Source: Ctena decussata
Lineage: Eukaryota > Mollusca > Bivalvia > Lucinida > Lucinidae
Reading direction: 5' to 3'
NCBI GenBank assembly: GCA_963989385.1
Contig: OZ022499.1
Location: 54,487,757 to 54,551,756 of the forward strand
DNA length: 64,000 bases
A model generated the notes under the pieces. It did no database searches. It worked only from the letters and a program-made list of their open reading frames with translations, and was not told the origin of the DNA. A program made the translations under genes and the position numbers. This document shows, piece after piece, positions 1 through 12,344 of this stretch (positions are counted from its first letter, which is position 1; the number at the start of each line of letters is the position of its first letter).

Positions 1-284
1 TTCTCACTTGCTCACTTTTGTTGTAATAAGTCTCTTTTTTCACATATTTAGGTCAATTTCGTAAGGATTGGCGAGAAAAAATAGATCTGATTATTGGTCG
101 TTTTAGTTTCTGACAACAAAAACATAAAACAATAATACTTATAATAAATTATGATATTTCGATCCCTCTTTGACGTAGTCAGCTTAATGGAAAGATTAAG
201 CCTGATACAGACACCCATCCACCCACGTTTTTTTCTTTGTTTTCTATTTCATATCATTTTTCTTTCTTTTGCCCCGCCCACTGG

Positions 285-462
285 GGCTCGCGAAATAAAT
301 ATTGGCTGCCTGATGCTTCTGCGGCAGCGGCTGCTAGACCTGAGTGTCATTTTTAGCAGGCCGAGTTATTCTAGCAGTCCTACAAATTCAGAGGCATTAT
401 CTCGACATGACTAAAATATTCTTTTCTGGGACGTTAAACCACCACTCAACAGCAACGACAAC
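285..462 (+). repeat. SINE-like 3' tail
   Basis: The stretch ends in a CATGACTAAAATATTC segment followed by GGGACGTTAAACCACC and a CAA-rich run. This is the 3' tail layout seen in the SINEs at 26.2-26.7 kb, on the opposite strand. No tRNA-like A or B box is visible upstream, so the 5' limit is a guess and the copy may be truncated. Confidence 0.4.
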
Positions 463-614
463 TTTTTTTCTTTTGACTTTCTGTTTTGACAAAACTTTTC
501 AAAAGTTTTATGCAAATGCCGTCTTTCGGCTTTCTGCTAAGCTGCTAAACATTAACGATTAGTATTTAAAAGTTGCCTTTTTCTGCGAACAAAACAAAAC
601 AAAAATAAATAAAA

Positions 615-811
615 GAATCTCGACACGACAAAACAAACAAAATGGCATGTGCGCCCTGCGAACACTCAGATCAGCGTGGGAATCTGCCCAGTCTGATCAG
701 ATTCTTCTCTGTCCGCGACGAGGTAGCTTAGCCCATTGCTTACCCTGCCCAGGCTGATCTAAGACTTCGCAGGGCGCTATGGGACTGTGTTCGTTTTGTT
801 GCGACGCTGCT
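615..811 (+). mobile_element. Pal236 palindromic MITE, copy 1 (degraded)
   Basis: Left end GAATCTCGACACGACAAAAC and right end TTCGTTTTGTTGCGACGCTG are inverted copies of each other. The interior keeps the CTCAGATCAGC, CCCAGTCTGATCAGA and GAGGTAGCTTAG blocks of the family, but part of the right half is deleted. No flanking duplication is left. Confidence 0.85.
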
Positions 812-1039
812 TAAATTACTATTTTTATACGGGTTAAAAAAATCACCAGAAGACGATCTTTAATATATATCGGACTGAAAATCGATTTCTGACTTTCATT
901 GCCGTTAGCGAGTGTTAATTTTGAAATTGCATTGTTTTGACAAGACATTTGATCGAATTTCACACCTTCAGACAGATGGCGTGTCGACAACAGCGGCTCA
1001 GTAGGCTTCTCAGTCGTTGACTTTAGCAAACAATTAAAT

Positions 1040-1260
1040 GAGCCGTGACATGACAAAACACAGCTGCATGTGCGCCCAGCGAATACTCAGATCAGCCTGC
1101 GTATCCGCCTAATCTAATCAGAGGCTTCAATATCGGCATGGAGGTAGCTCAGAGTATTAGCTACCCTTTAATCGCACAGCAAAGACTGGGTGGCTGCTTA
1201 GGCTGATCTGCGTCTTCGCTGGGTGCACATTCCACTTTGCTGTTTTTCGTGTCGCGGCTC
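1040..1260 (+). mobile_element. Pal236 palindromic MITE, copy 2
   Basis: Full-span copy from GAGCCGTGACATGACAAAAC to TTTCGTGTCGCGGCTC. The centre GGCATGGAGGTAGC gives the orientation. Left flank AAAT and right flank GTAT do not match, so the duplication has decayed. Confidence 0.9.
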
Positions 1261-2399
1261 GTATGAGGAAAATTATGAAAAATGACCAGACTAAATTTAA
1301 TTACAACATGGGATCAGCTTGCCAATTTTAAATGGTTTGCGCACAGGCACAGCCTGATTTGTTCACACGTGTTTAAAATATTTGATCAGAAATTCGGATC
1401 AGTTCGGTTTGTGCAGAAACGGGTTAGGTTATACAAACTAATACTAAAATTGACAAAAACAAAAATTATTAACTGATCATAAACTCAGACCAGTGCTTCG
1501 CAAGTGCATAAGCTGGTGTGAGTCAGTTTGCATATTGATCAATCTATATTGTTTAAACTTAAATATATATTGTAAGTCATGCCCGAAACTGTGAACAACT
1601 AATTCCATAAATTGAATGTTGCAGCTTTATATTTCTTAGCATTTATCTTTAGTTATTTCATGATGAGTTCATTTCAAACTTTAATGAGATGACAATTACA
1701 TAACTGATAGGAGGAAATATCGGATTTTATGATCGATAATCGATTAATGCGCGCGTAATAAACATGTTACTTATATTGTATACATAGCGTATTATCAACG
1801 TATTCCGATCAGCTTGCGCAAACCGTTCAGACTCTGTTTGGTCTTATCATTTTGCACATATCAGGCGCTGATAACATTGCGCAGATGCACAGGCTTATTA
1901 CGTAAGTACTCATTTTAGCAGAAAAACCAAAAATAGCACAAAATTTTTATCTTTTAAATAATCCTTTCTAGCTTCACTTAAAACAGTCATATATTAAAGG
2001 GACAAAGTTTCATTATGAAAATAAATATTACTAATAAAGTGAAACATAAAATAAATGTTACTATAGCCTTGCAAGAAAAATCTTAGCTATGCGTACTATG
2101 CTATAGTAAGCGCTCCTTACACAACGTTACGAGGATATCTTCATCATGATTTTGTTTCTTACAGTCAACAGTTTTTCGACAATACTGTAATATCTAAAGA
2201 GAGCTATACATGTCTCCTAATAATAAATGAGCAAATCTGCCAGTTAGCTAGTCAATAAAAATCTTCTTAGATCCTACCCTGTGATAGACAAAACATATTT
2301 CGGTTTCTTTGATAAATACGCCCCACCACACTCGAATAAATTTCAATCAAAACTGTCAGTACAAACACTAGAAATTATATAATATCTATCTATCTACCT
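1261..2399. other. AT-rich DNA, no recognised feature
   Basis: Only short reading frames in all six frames, none with a domain I recognise. No tandem repeat, terminal inverted repeat or RNA gene was seen. Confidence 0.6.
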
Positions 2400-2462
2400 T
2401 TTTCAAGGCCGTCGTCGCCGGTCCGGCAGGTCCGGCGAGCGCCGGACCACTTTTTTGGCCGA
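2400..2462. repeat. GC-rich hairpin block
   Basis: An island of G and C in AT-rich surroundings. It holds the perfect inverted pair GGTCCGGC and GCCGGACC around a four-base loop. A GCCGGACCA motif recurs near 3560, so this block and the C-rich block at 3380-3575 may be two parts of one repeat. Confidence 0.4.
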
Positions 2463-3379
2463 GTATGCTATCTGCCGTACCATTTTTTTTCTTTGCAGCC
2501 GATTTTCTTCAGTTCAGTTCAGTTCAATTCTCTTATCGACGTTACCCAAGTGGCTCAACGGTACGTAACCATAGTTGCACAAACTTGGCGCCGTGTGTCC
2601 GTCCAAATTCGATTTTTCTTTGTGCTGACCTTTTATATTTTATTGAATCGCATCATCAAAAGTGCCGCAATTTATCAATGAAATTATCAATGACCCTCGT
2701 TGCTCGTGCCATCAATAAACCTGGCCGAGGTGTGAAAACATGCAGTCACACACCATGCAAAACACCGCAGTTATTATAATGACACCTGCTTGATTAATTT
2801 CATAATGGTTAAAATACAGCGGCATGTTTTTTCTCAGCGCAACAGAATAAAGTTTTAATCCCCTCAATGTATTTTTTCTAATTATTGTAAGTCAAAGAAC
2901 ATGTCGGGTGGCAAAGTATGTATAAAACATTTTGAATTTACATGTATGAGCATGTCCTGAGACTGTACCGAAAGTTCCATGTCAGTGTTGTTATTCCATT
3001 ATGGATATACAAGTGCCGCCTGTTCAAAATCAGCCCAAGACTTTTCGGTTCCCACAATGAACATTTGGTGTAAAAAAAAAAAGCCGGAGCAGAGAAGTTT
3101 TCAGCCGTCGTGGTTTGACAGTAGGCCGTGGCTTCAATATGATTCATGAAGCAAAAGATCTCGCGTTTTGTCATCTCTGTATGTTGGCCTATCGGCAAAT
3201 AAAACAAACAAAAATAAAACAACTATTGTGGGGATTTTATCTATATCAGGCTTAATTCTGCTCGAACGCAGACATTGATGCCAGCGCTTGATGAGACTCG
3301 CAGAGGGGTCGAAATAGTTGTTAAAGATCTTCTTGAGTCTTACGTTTGTTCTTTTTCGTATTTAACTAGCAAAACTTCG
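2463..3379. other. No recognised feature
   Basis: A 104-codon open stretch at 2465-2779 starts inside the GC-rich hairpin block and contains CAGTTCAGTTCAGTTC direct repeats. It resembles no family I know and is not supported as a gene. The phrase ATCGACGTTACCC recurs near 6016 inside a tandem array. Confidence 0.5.
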
Positions 3380-3575
3380 TGACCAAAAACGACTGAAATT
3401 TGGCCACAAACGCATCCAAAAATGCATTTAAAACGCACATAGAGACGCCCATAAATAAAAAAAATTCTCGGGGGAGGCCCCCCGAACCCCCCTTAACAGA
3501 GGGGGAAATCCCCCTCTCGTGCTCTCCCCCTCTCGTGCCTTTGCCACTCGCTGCTATCCTCCGCCGGACCAGTTT
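3380..3575. repeat. G/C-block repeat
   Basis: Contains GGGGGAGGCCCCCCGAACCC followed by a run of complementary G and C blocks (AGAGGGGGAAATCCCCCTCT) that can form stacked short hairpins. The composition is unlike the flanks, as expected for an inserted repeat, but I see no clear terminal repeat or target duplication. Confidence 0.4.
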
Positions 3576-4520
3576 TTACTATATGGCGACGGGCCTGTTT
3601 TTATACTGCAGCACCCTCTTTGAGTAACTGATAATAACTGATAACTAATAGATTAAATTAACATTACCATAAGATATGTAATTATTTGTTTTCATTGTTG
3701 ATTTTTTTAGTTCTTAAGAATTAAAAAAAAAAAATACAATTAGCCGATAAACCGGTTTTTTTTTTGTTTTTGTTTTTTTTGTTTTTTCACTTCTTTTGAC
3801 TTCTTTCTCTTTTTTTCCTTTCTTGCGTTCTTCTTTCATTCGATCTTTCTTTCTTTCTTCATCAGACTATATAAATATTGTTCCTTTCTTAATTACATGT
3901 AGATCATAAAAAGCACACACGAAATATATAAACAAAACACGAATACCAAGAAAGGATGTGGCGTTAGCCTTTACGCAATATAGGCGGATTTGGACTTAGA
4001 CTATCTGAGACATAATTATGAGCGAGGTTTTTATCGAAACACGACTTTTTGTATGTTTAGAGATCAATGGAAGACACTTATAGTGTACTTATTTTATAAT
4101 GAATCACATCAATGTAAACCTTATAAAAATCTCTCGATGGTGATAACTTAAAAAAGTTTTATAGAAAATTCGATCATTTTCAAATTTTAGGCTGAACATA
4201 GCCTCTGCGGCATTTTCGACATGATTCGTATATAATTTCAAGTGATTGAAGCTTCAAACTTCAAAAGCCGATGGAAGATTCAAAACATGAAGTTATTTTA
4301 TATATTTTTACACCATATTAACGAACAAAGACTGAAGTATATGTTCATAACTTATAAAAAAAAATGTCGTACTATCATAAATGTATTTAATTTAACATTT
4401 TACATTGTATTCCTATGTAATTGCATATAGCACTGGACAGAATTTCAACAGGTAAGCTCTCGGATAAACCCGTAAGTCGCTATCGGTAATTTCCGCCGTA
4501 TTGAAGCATAAAGTTCCCTA
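3576..4520. other. Polypyrimidine tract and AT-rich DNA
   Basis: About 3751-3870 is an almost pure T/C strand with TTTG and CTTT runs. The rest is AT-rich with no feature I can name. Confidence 0.6.
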
Positions 4521-4521
4521 T

Positions 4522-4576
4522 GTCAGTGACCCTGACAATATCTGGCAACGGAAGCCAGCGAAAAGCATACTGTAAC
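4522..4576 (+). repeat. Elt-C internal fragment
   Basis: Matches the middle of Elt-C (compare 23812-23865): TCAGTGACCCTGACAATATC followed by TGGCAACGGAAGCCAG and CATACTGTAA. Both ends of the element are missing. Confidence 0.6.
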
Positions 4577-5461
4577 ATTGACATCAGTTTTATACCAGTC
4601 TGTCAATATCTTCAGACTGATGCTGCAGAAATGTCAAGATATAATTTGGTAAAATGTTTAGTCCTAAATTATGATTGAAGGCCCCATTGCTCTGTCAGCG
4701 TGAAAAATTTTATCATGACGTATCGCTACAAGCTTCTAAGTATAGTTTCGTCAGTGTATTAGCCAGCTTTAAACAAACAAAACATCCTTGAGTTTCACAT
4801 AAAAAGGGTTTAAAAACTTATTTGGGTCATTTTAGTTGGCAATTAAAATGACCTACTTTCGATTTTATTTAGTTGAATAAAATGGTAAAAATACGATTTA
4901 CAGGCGTGCAGTCCCTGTCGCTATGCCGCCTATGTTTATATAGCATTGCTAGACGGTAAACCAGAACAGGAAATTCTAATTTGTGGAGCGATTTGTTATT
5001 TTTGAAAAACTTGTTTTCTCTACTTTTTGCCAGTTATATAACTCAGTATATGCACATCAACCCACATTTTATTACCAAACTTGAAGGCTGAACCGCCTTT
5101 TACAATAATTTGAGCTTAGACGTTTTTACCACTGATGGGACTATGGAGACTTTAACTGTAGAGTTTGTCCGATACTGGCTCACAGACTCTGACATTTATT
5201 GAGGTTTGACTATTAATTCCCTGCTATGCACTAAATGTAAACGACTTGTTGGTATGATCAGCTTTCTTAATTTGCTCTTTAACGACTCTGTTCATCTTAA
5301 GGCAAGGTCTCATATTTCTGTTCCATTTTTGTAACTAGAGCCATTTTTTCTTCTATATGAGCTTGAATGATATTCTGAGAACATAATGTTTTAGTCTTTC
5401 AGTTACTTCCTTATAGTTTATTATGATTGATATTTATTACAATCCCTTATATGGACTGTGA
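4577..5461. other. No recognised feature
   Basis: Only short open frames and no repeat structure found by eye. Confidence 0.5.
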
Positions 5462-7411
5462 TACAGTGGACTCGACAGTATCGAATCATCGACAGTATCG
5501 GATCACTCATTAGTTATCACCCGTTTTTCTCACAAATTAAGCAAATATTTTTTACCATTATATTACAGTCATCAAGTTAGACCAATGACAAAGTGCAGGG
5601 TGAAAAATTCAATTAAAATGTGCGGCTGTGAAACAAATCAGAGTTGTTGTAAAGCTTGCCCCCTCTTCAGCGCCGCTTGCATTTTGTCTGTTGCTTGTTA
5701 CTCCCAAAATAGATTTCGGTTGTTTACACAATTTTATCATTTGGCGATTGAAACCAATTCTGCTTTGTAATATGTTCTGGCATCCCTAAAATTGCTTGCA
5801 GTCATTATTTTTGTGACATCCCTATATTTGACAAGCAAATTCAGTGAATTTATATCCCCCGCCGTAATGGCACCGATTTCTTTATGACTTATTTTAAGTT
5901 TCATAAAATTTTGTTCACTTGTTATCTCACATTGATTCAAAGGCATTAACTCATGCACTAGTGATGCCATTCTGATAGAACGTTATGTACATATCATCAT
6001 ATTTCAATTCTCATATCGACGTTACCCCCACGTTATGGCGATATATATTCACTTTAAATTTCATGAAGTTTTGGTAATTGGTTACTTAGTTATGGCACAT
6101 TTCATTGATTTTAAGTCAATTAAAGGGAGATAACTCATTCATTAATGAAGGCAGTCTGACGAAACTTCATGTGGAGCAGCATGTTATAGTGTCATATACT
6201 TACTATAAGTTTCATGATATTCCGTCCAGTGGTTACTTCGTTATGGCTCATTCAATTGATTTTAAGTCAATTAAAGGGAGATAACTCATGCATTAATGAA
6301 GGCAGTCTGACGAATCTTCATGTGGAGCAGCGTGTTATAGTGTCATATACTTACTTTAAGTTTCATGATATTCCGTCCAGTGGTTACTTAGTTATGGCTC
6401 ATTTAATTGATTTTAAGTCAATGAAAGGGGGATAACTCATGCATTACTGAAGCCAGTGTGACGAAACTTCATATGTATCAGCGCGTTATAGTCATATATA
6501 CTTATTTAAAGTTTCATGATATTCCGTCCAGTGGTAACTTAGTTATGGCTCATTTCATTGATTTTAAGTCAATTAAAGGGGAATAACTCATGCATTACTG
6601 AAGCCAGTCTGATGAAACTTCATGTGCCGCAGCGCATTATACTTTATGTCGGATGCATGGTCTGATGCTGAAAGCAAGTCATATATCAACTACCTGAGTG
6701 GCTGCTATGTCTTCTTTCATAGAAGATCGGTATAAAAATAACACAACATCCTTTTTGTAAAATATCTTCCATCCCACGCCCCACACAATAGCGTCTGATA
6801 ATGAAGGTTATGCGAAGCACAACTAAGCTTCCGCTAAACATTCTGAAGAAACATTCGAGATCAGCTCGCATGTGTGTGAACCCATTAATGACTGGCTTTC
6901 ATCAAATGGGCATGTGTAGACTCAGATTAATGCAGCAGAACTCGCTGAAAGATAATATAGTGTTTATACACGGTTTGCATTGAAATATCAATGTTAAAGC
7001 GGCAAATTACCGTAAATTTGTTGATCCTGATCGGACACTACGGTCTTATCCGTAAAAATCGTTGAAAGGCCGTAAAAGTTTCCTCTGAAAATTTAATAGG
7101 TCCAACTGTTTATGTAGCCAAATTATTGAAGCTAAGAAGGTTGGCAATTCGCCTCGGAGGAACTCTCCTATAAAATAACATCATATGATCCGATACTGTC
7201 GCAACTGATTCGTTACTGTCGTAAGACCCTCCTGTAAGTCTGGATAAGTTATCTGCCCTTAAAGAATATAATTTTGTGAATATTTTGACATGGATAGATA
7301 GAAGGGATATTTTGCAATTGTTATGTGTAACAACATACATAATTTTAGCATTCATATACAACAAAACAGGAATTTTAGTGAACTTGATCCGATACTGTCG
7401 AGTCCACTGTA
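5462..7411. mobile_element. Non-autonomous DNA transposon with TA duplication
   Basis: CAGTGGACTCGACAGTATCG at 5464 is the exact inverse of CGATACTGTCGAGTCCACTG ending at 7409, and each is flanked outside by TA. GATCCGATACTGTCG-type motifs recur just inside the ends: twice in the left arm near 5474-5506, and at 7189-7203 and 7385-7399 on the right. These could be transposase-binding repeats. TA duplication and CAGT termini fit the Tc1/mariner/pogo superfamily. There is no transposase reading frame, and the interior is partly a 151-bp tandem array. Confidence 0.75.
5870..6660. repeat. Tandem array, about 151 bp units
   Basis: The phrase ATTGATTTTAAGTCAATTAA recurs at about 6104, 6255, 6405 and 6557, giving periods of 151, 150 and 152 bp. 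A more diverged unit precedes these from about 5870. Each unit contains GAAGGCAGTCTGACGAAACT and CATGATATTCCGTCCAG. The array lies wholly inside the TA-flanked element at 5462-7411. Confidence 0.85.
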
Positions 7412-7492
7412 CGATAAAATATGAAATGATCTCTTAAACACATCATTTTCGTAAAAGACGAGGACAGAACTTATGTCTGGTAAACGCAAAAT

Positions 7493-7710
7493 GAGCCACG
7501 ACACGAGAAAACGAACAAAGTGGTTGTGCGCCCAGCGCAGACTCAGATCAGCCTTGGCATCTGTCCAGTCTCAGCAGAGTCTTCGCTGTCCGCATGGAGG
7601 TAGCTTAGACCCTAAGCTACCCTTTAAGCGCAAAGCGAAGATTCTGATCAGACTGGGCGAAAGCCCAGGCTGATCAGTGAGTCTGCGCTGAGCGCACAAC
7701 CACTTTGTTG
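7493..7710 (+). mobile_element. Pal236 palindromic MITE, 3'-truncated
   Basis: Begins GAGCCACGACACGAGAAAAC and runs through both internal hairpins and the GGTAGCTTAGACCC centre. It stops after CCACTTTGTTGG, so the last 22 or so bases (TTTTCTCGTGTCGCGGCTC) are gone and no duplication can be read. Confidence 0.88.
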
Positions 7711-8944
7711 GAAATTTAGAATTAACCTTCTACACAATTTTAACCAAAGTATAATAATGCTTTTCTACTCAAGTGTCTGCAAAGTGTATCTGATTTGTGC
7801 ACGATTTTGACTTTGCGAAGTAAACGAACTACTGGAGCTTTCACACAACTGCCGAAAATGCCCACATTTGGCCACTTTCGGTAGTTTTGTCAGAATCCAA
7901 CAGATAGTTTTCAGCAAAAGCTGTATTTTCCAATAAAATATACACCTCGGTAAAAGTTTAGCACATTTCGTTTTCACAGTGCTTTTGTCACACACCCTGC
8001 AGAACAATTGCATACATGTAATATTAAACAACGATACTAATTCATTGACTTTAAAAGACAGTTGACGTTTTGGTCCACACATATCATTTATTTTCGCGTG
8101 TGTAATTGTAATGCATTTTTCTAGTAAAACACTATTTTTAAATTTTAATTTTCTGCATACAAAAAAGTCGCGCATTAAAAAAATCGTGCTACGTCAGATA
8201 AGAGACCATGTAACTGATATGTTTCGTAAAAAGTTTTAAGTTCCAGTATCAAAGACTACTAATTTTCCGTAAGACCAAAATGATAAGAATTTATAGGAAA
8301 ATTGCACTATCGGTCATTTTGGAAACAAGTTTTGACACGTTTGCCTCTAATGTCCGAATCTGAAATGACATGACCACATTTAACAAAGCACGTTACAATT
8401 TAACAATTTGTCTATAGACTATGCTACAAGTAGTTTGGTGAAGATGAAGTTAAATTTGGTGATGTTTTGGACACAATTTTGAAAAGGTTCGAAAATTGTC
8501 ATTGAAAATACGGCGGTCTTATCTTTTTGGCACTGTGTATCCAAACAGCTGCTGAGTTCCAAAATTCCAGTGCCTCAGCATATTCTATTAACTTTATGAC
8601 ATTGGATATGACCAACGATGACAAACTTTTTGACATATCAGAAGTCCTTTGTATAGTTATATCTGCTGCTTAGTTCATCATCAATTATGCTAAACTTTTG
8701 GCGAGGAGTAACATAGTAGTCGAGTAGAATTATCATTGTATCAGAGAAAACGTTTCAGAAGCTTGAATTTGTAATTTTGAACTCGTTGTGAGCAGAACAT
8801 TGCCTATTTCGAAAGTCCAACAGATTGAGTAGAAAGACAACAAATGCGATGGTTTTGGTTATCAAATTATCTGTTGATGTAAAAGTTCACAAGGTGGAAT
8901 CAACAGTCTAGTTATCAAGAATGCTTCAGTATGTCTGGTGAATC
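7711..8944. other. No recognised feature
   Basis: A 136-codon minus-strand open stretch (7765-8175) is cysteine- and lysine-rich but has no recognisable domain, and an open stretch of that size is expected by chance in AT-rich DNA. Nothing else was seen. Confidence 0.5.
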
Positions 8945-9165
8945 CGCAAAGTAAAAAGATAGGCAATGATCAGGAATTAATACAATCAAATCCCACATCC
9001 CGCTCTCAAAACCAATAGGGAAAGAAACACACACACGGAAAAACTTACACAAGTTCACGAAAGACACGCACAGTCAACCGAATGAGCAGCTTTTTCGCAA
9101 ACAGGTGGTCATTCAGCTACCCTAATCAAAAACAGCATCAACAGCTGTTTTTATCTATTTTATTT
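8945..9165. repeat. Rpt-H dispersed repeat, copy 1
   Basis: Shares with 50065-50275 the ordered blocks AGTAAAAAGATAGG, CACATCCC, AGTTCACRAAAGACAC, AACCGAATGA and GGTCATT.AGCTA. The two copies are co-linear over about 220 bp with many substitutions, so this is an old interspersed repeat of unknown class. No terminal repeats were seen. Confidence 0.6.
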
Positions 9166-9357
9166 TCAACTTACAAAACAAAACAAAAGGCAGATTGGGT
9201 AGCAAAACATATGACCAAACCGCCAAAGAACATAGACAAGCGGACATACCACAATGTAACATCAATAGACCACAGTAGAAGAACCGCCTTGGGATGGTCA
9301 GCAAAATGTCATTGTAAGTTTACCATAAGTGTTTCAAGTTTTTTTTTTTTCTTAATT

Positions 9358-9595
9358 GAACCCCGACACGGCGAAACCAACAAAATGGAATGTGCGCCGA
9401 GCTAGGACTCAGATCAGCCTGGACAACCACCCAAGTTAATAAGAGTCTTCGCTGTCGGCATGAAGGTAGTTTAGACCCTCAGCTACTCTTAAAGCGCACA
9501 GCGAAAACTCTGATCAGACTAGACGGATGCCCATGCTGATCTGAGTCTTCGCTGAGCGCACATGCCACTTTGTGGGTTTTGTCGTGTCGCGTCTC
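9358..9595 (+). mobile_element. Pal236 palindromic MITE with AATT duplication
   Basis: Left end GAACCCCGACACGGCGAAAC, right end TTTTGTCGTGTCGCGTCTC. AATT lies immediately outside both ends (9354-9357 and 9596-9599), an exact four-base duplication. Confidence 0.92.
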
Positions 9596-10465
9596 AATTA
9601 TATCTTTTGCAGAAATTGGAAGTTTGACATGAAAAGCTTTGTGGACCAAGGTCAGACGCAACAGAACACGGTGTCTGATTTATGTTTAAACCCTTAACCG
9701 TTGGCAAACGATTTAGGAATTAATTCGTTCACAGACTTGTCCAACGTCAAAGATGAGTGACATCGAATGATAGATAATGGGCCAAAAGTTCTGATACTTA
9801 AAAGAAACAGTTCCATAAAGAGTCCTGTTGGAAAGAAGGCAGTCTAATGCTTCTCATAGAAGGATGCTTTAGAATCTTTACACTATTATGCTTAAGTAAC
9901 TAGGCTAATAGGAGTTTGGCTGTTTGCAAATGCCAAAAGACCCCTTTTTGCATGTTTCAGTTTTAATAAAGTTTACGAAAAATTTCGATAAACAATGGAG
10001 ACGTTAGCGTAAATGAGTATATTTTTAGGGAAAACAACGGTGCTATTTTTATTTTGCCTCCAATTTTAATAAGACTAACTTTGAAATTATATAAATTTTC
10101 TCCGAAGGCCAAATTCTTTCTTTAAACTAGACCCATTTTGGAAAGGGCTTCGTCATCCAGGGAAGAAAACAAGAAGTCAGAAAACATGTCCCACTTTGCT
10201 TAATTCCGATAAAACATGGCGGTGTGCTCAGATACCTTACAGGAGCATATAAAACGATGTGCCTTGACATAGACTTAGATAAGGAAAACACTTCATCTTT
10301 TTAATGTATTATTTTACGTGACGAGGAACTGTTGGACCAAATTCTGATACAGATATTTCTGAGGAATATAAGTCCACGATCATATTAGAATCATAAAGCA
10401 TAATATATTGTAATTACCTTAAATATTCGGACTAAAATGATCAAGACAACGGTGTAGACCCTTAT
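9596..10465. other. No recognised feature
   Basis: AT-rich, with short reading frames only. Confidence 0.5.
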
Positions 10466-10515
10466 CAGACCGCTCTTTTTGAGCGGCCTGGTCTGGGCCT
10501 GTTCTGTTTGTCATC
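10466..10515. repeat. Hp-J hairpin core
   Basis: ATCAGACCGCTC and GAGCGGCCTGGTCTG pair around a TTTTT loop, followed by GGCCTGTTCTGTTTGTC. The same layout (hairpin, then CTGATC-like arm, then a CACTGTTTGC-like tail) occurs at 16262, 44849, 49893 and 52173. Confidence 0.45.
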
Positions 10516-10762
10516 GACGTCAAGTACAGTACAGAACGTCCTAATAGAGTAACATATTAACATATATATGGATTCGAAGAAGCCATGTTTGAAATGTCCG
10601 AAAATTAACAGTACATACGTCATTGCTTTATGCCGATTATAAAAGAATCATTGCCCACAAATGCGCCCATGCCTAAGGTTTTAGCTTCCGAATAGGGGTC
10701 TTCTCTTTAAGGAAATAAGAAGCATATTCTTTTTTTCAAAGGAAGATTCAATTTTTGATGGG

Positions 10763-10950
10763 TCTTGTCGCGGTAACAGGACACTTCGGCCCCAAACCAT
10801 CTCGGCCCCTAGACACCTCGGCCCCTAGTCATCTCGGCCCCAAACCATCTCGGCCCCACCTACAAATAGATTCCTGGACACTTCGGCCCCTAGTCACTTC
10901 GGCCCCTAGTCATCTCGGCCCCATAGCCCTAGTCACTTCGGCCCCAGTTG
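10763..10950 (+). repeat. TCGGCCCC minisatellite, copy 1
   Basis: About ten blocks of CTCGGCCCC or CTTCGGCCCC are separated by TAGTCA, TAGACAC or AAACCAT, giving a period of roughly 17-18 bases that alternates between two spacers. The left flank (CTTGTCGC, then AGGACACTTCGG) and right flank (CGGCCCCAGTTG) match those of the inverted copy at 14862-15053, so the array belongs to a mobile or duplicated unit. The open frame across it is a by-product of the repeat. Confidence 0.8.
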
Positions 10951-11094
10951 GACAACTTTAATTGATTTCTATATTTTTCACTATTTCTGCCCATTGAAAT
11001 ATTTACATCTTTTTCACAGTAATATTTCTCGAGAGTGCCATAGAATCCTTCAAAATTATGAGCTTAGTACCCGCTCAGTCTTGCGAGTTTTGCT

Positions 11095-11335
11095 TGGTTG
11101 GTTGTTTTGTGTTTAACGGCATTATTTCAGTCTATATCGAGCCGTCTCCCAGAGAGAGAAAGAAAGAAGGGAGATTATGATAGCCGGGAGTAAATATCCA
11201 CACAACACCGATCCGCACATACTGCAAGCACAGAAGGTCCTTGCCCTACTATTATCCAGATAAGTAGGAGCGCATGGCACTGAAAGTTACCAAGCACCAT
11301 CGCCCGACCGCATTCTCCCTCAGTCTTGCGGGAAC
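11095..11335 (-). mobile_element. Sine-D element
   Basis: Read on the minus strand it runs from a head with the sequence GGTCGGGCGATGGTGC, through a GGGAGACGGCTCGATATAGA block, to a tail containing GCCGTTAAACACAAAACAAC. It is co-linear with 48425-48700. A retroposed SINE is the simplest reading. The head has no clear tRNA boxes, so its RNA origin is unknown. Confidence 0.6.
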
Positions 11336-12344
11336 CGTCGTGGATACGTTCGTGCGGATCTTTTGTGATTCCTTTGAAATCCATAGAACGAATAATCACA
11401 AATACGTGGAGGTACATTTCTCGTTTTTTTTTTTGTTTTTTTTTTTTTGTTGTTTTTTTTATTTTTAGGTTTGTTTTTTTTTTTTTGCTTCGTTTTTGTT
11501 GTATTATTTTTGGTAGGCAGGTAAAACCAGTCTTCAATATTTTTACAGGGTAAATGAATGTCTCTTTTTCATATGATTTTCAAATTTAATTTTACTTGTG
11601 ATGAACTAAGAGGTAAAAATGCTCCGTGCCTTGAAACTCTTTATTTGAGCACAAGCATGTGCTTTCTCTGTAATGACAGATTAAAAACGTGACTTGGCCG
11701 GGGTTTTTTTTATTTATTACTCCTTGTTCTCATTTTTTGTCTATAATTTATTTATCTATATATCTATTCATTTTTGTTTTTTAATGTTAAATACCATGGT
11801 TTTCCTTTACTTAATACAAACATTTTGCCATGCCGACTCTTTGGACTAAAACTGTAAGGCTTTCATATTTTTAGGCGGATAGAAAGGGTATGACCAAATG
11901 CTACATTCGTATAAACTGTAAATTGTTTAATATTCGCAAAACCTTCATTTTTGCTAATATTTGCAACGCCTTCAGTTTTGCTAAATAAATATTCGCGAAT
12001 CGGATTCAAGAACCTCGCCAATGTTCGAATTAACTTCCAAAGTGACAATTGGATGATCGTGATTTCAAGAACTTGCCGATCACTTGAAAGCGATATTACT
12101 TTAAAAACTAAAATGCGAAACTAAAACGTTAACGCGAGTTATAATAACTGAAGTTTATATGAAGGTTGATCTTCCTATCGTCTGGGTCTTTCATCAAAAT
12201 TCAGTTTTGACAATTGTTTTATCTATCTATCTATCTAGCGATCGATCGATCTAATTTTGCTATCATTGTTTTTCACCCGATCGTCCCTCTGTCTATATAT
12301 TCCTTCTGTTTGTCTATTTAAAAGGCATTCACCCTGCCTAACGC
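11336..12344. other. T-rich tracts, no gene
   Basis: T-rich runs at 11420-11490 and 11703-11790 and a short TCTA/GATC microsatellite at 12222-12252. Reading frames here are low-complexity artefacts. Confidence 0.6.

Noticed and set aside
1736..1750. ATCGATAATCGATTAA as a regulatory palindrome
   Set aside because: Short and expected in AT-rich DNA, with no gene nearby to regulate.
10755..10961. Open frame encoding repeated HLGPKPSRP-type peptide
   Set aside because: It is the translation of the TCGGCCCC minisatellite. The inverted copy at 14708-15154 gives the same sort of peptide only because the DNA repeat is the same.
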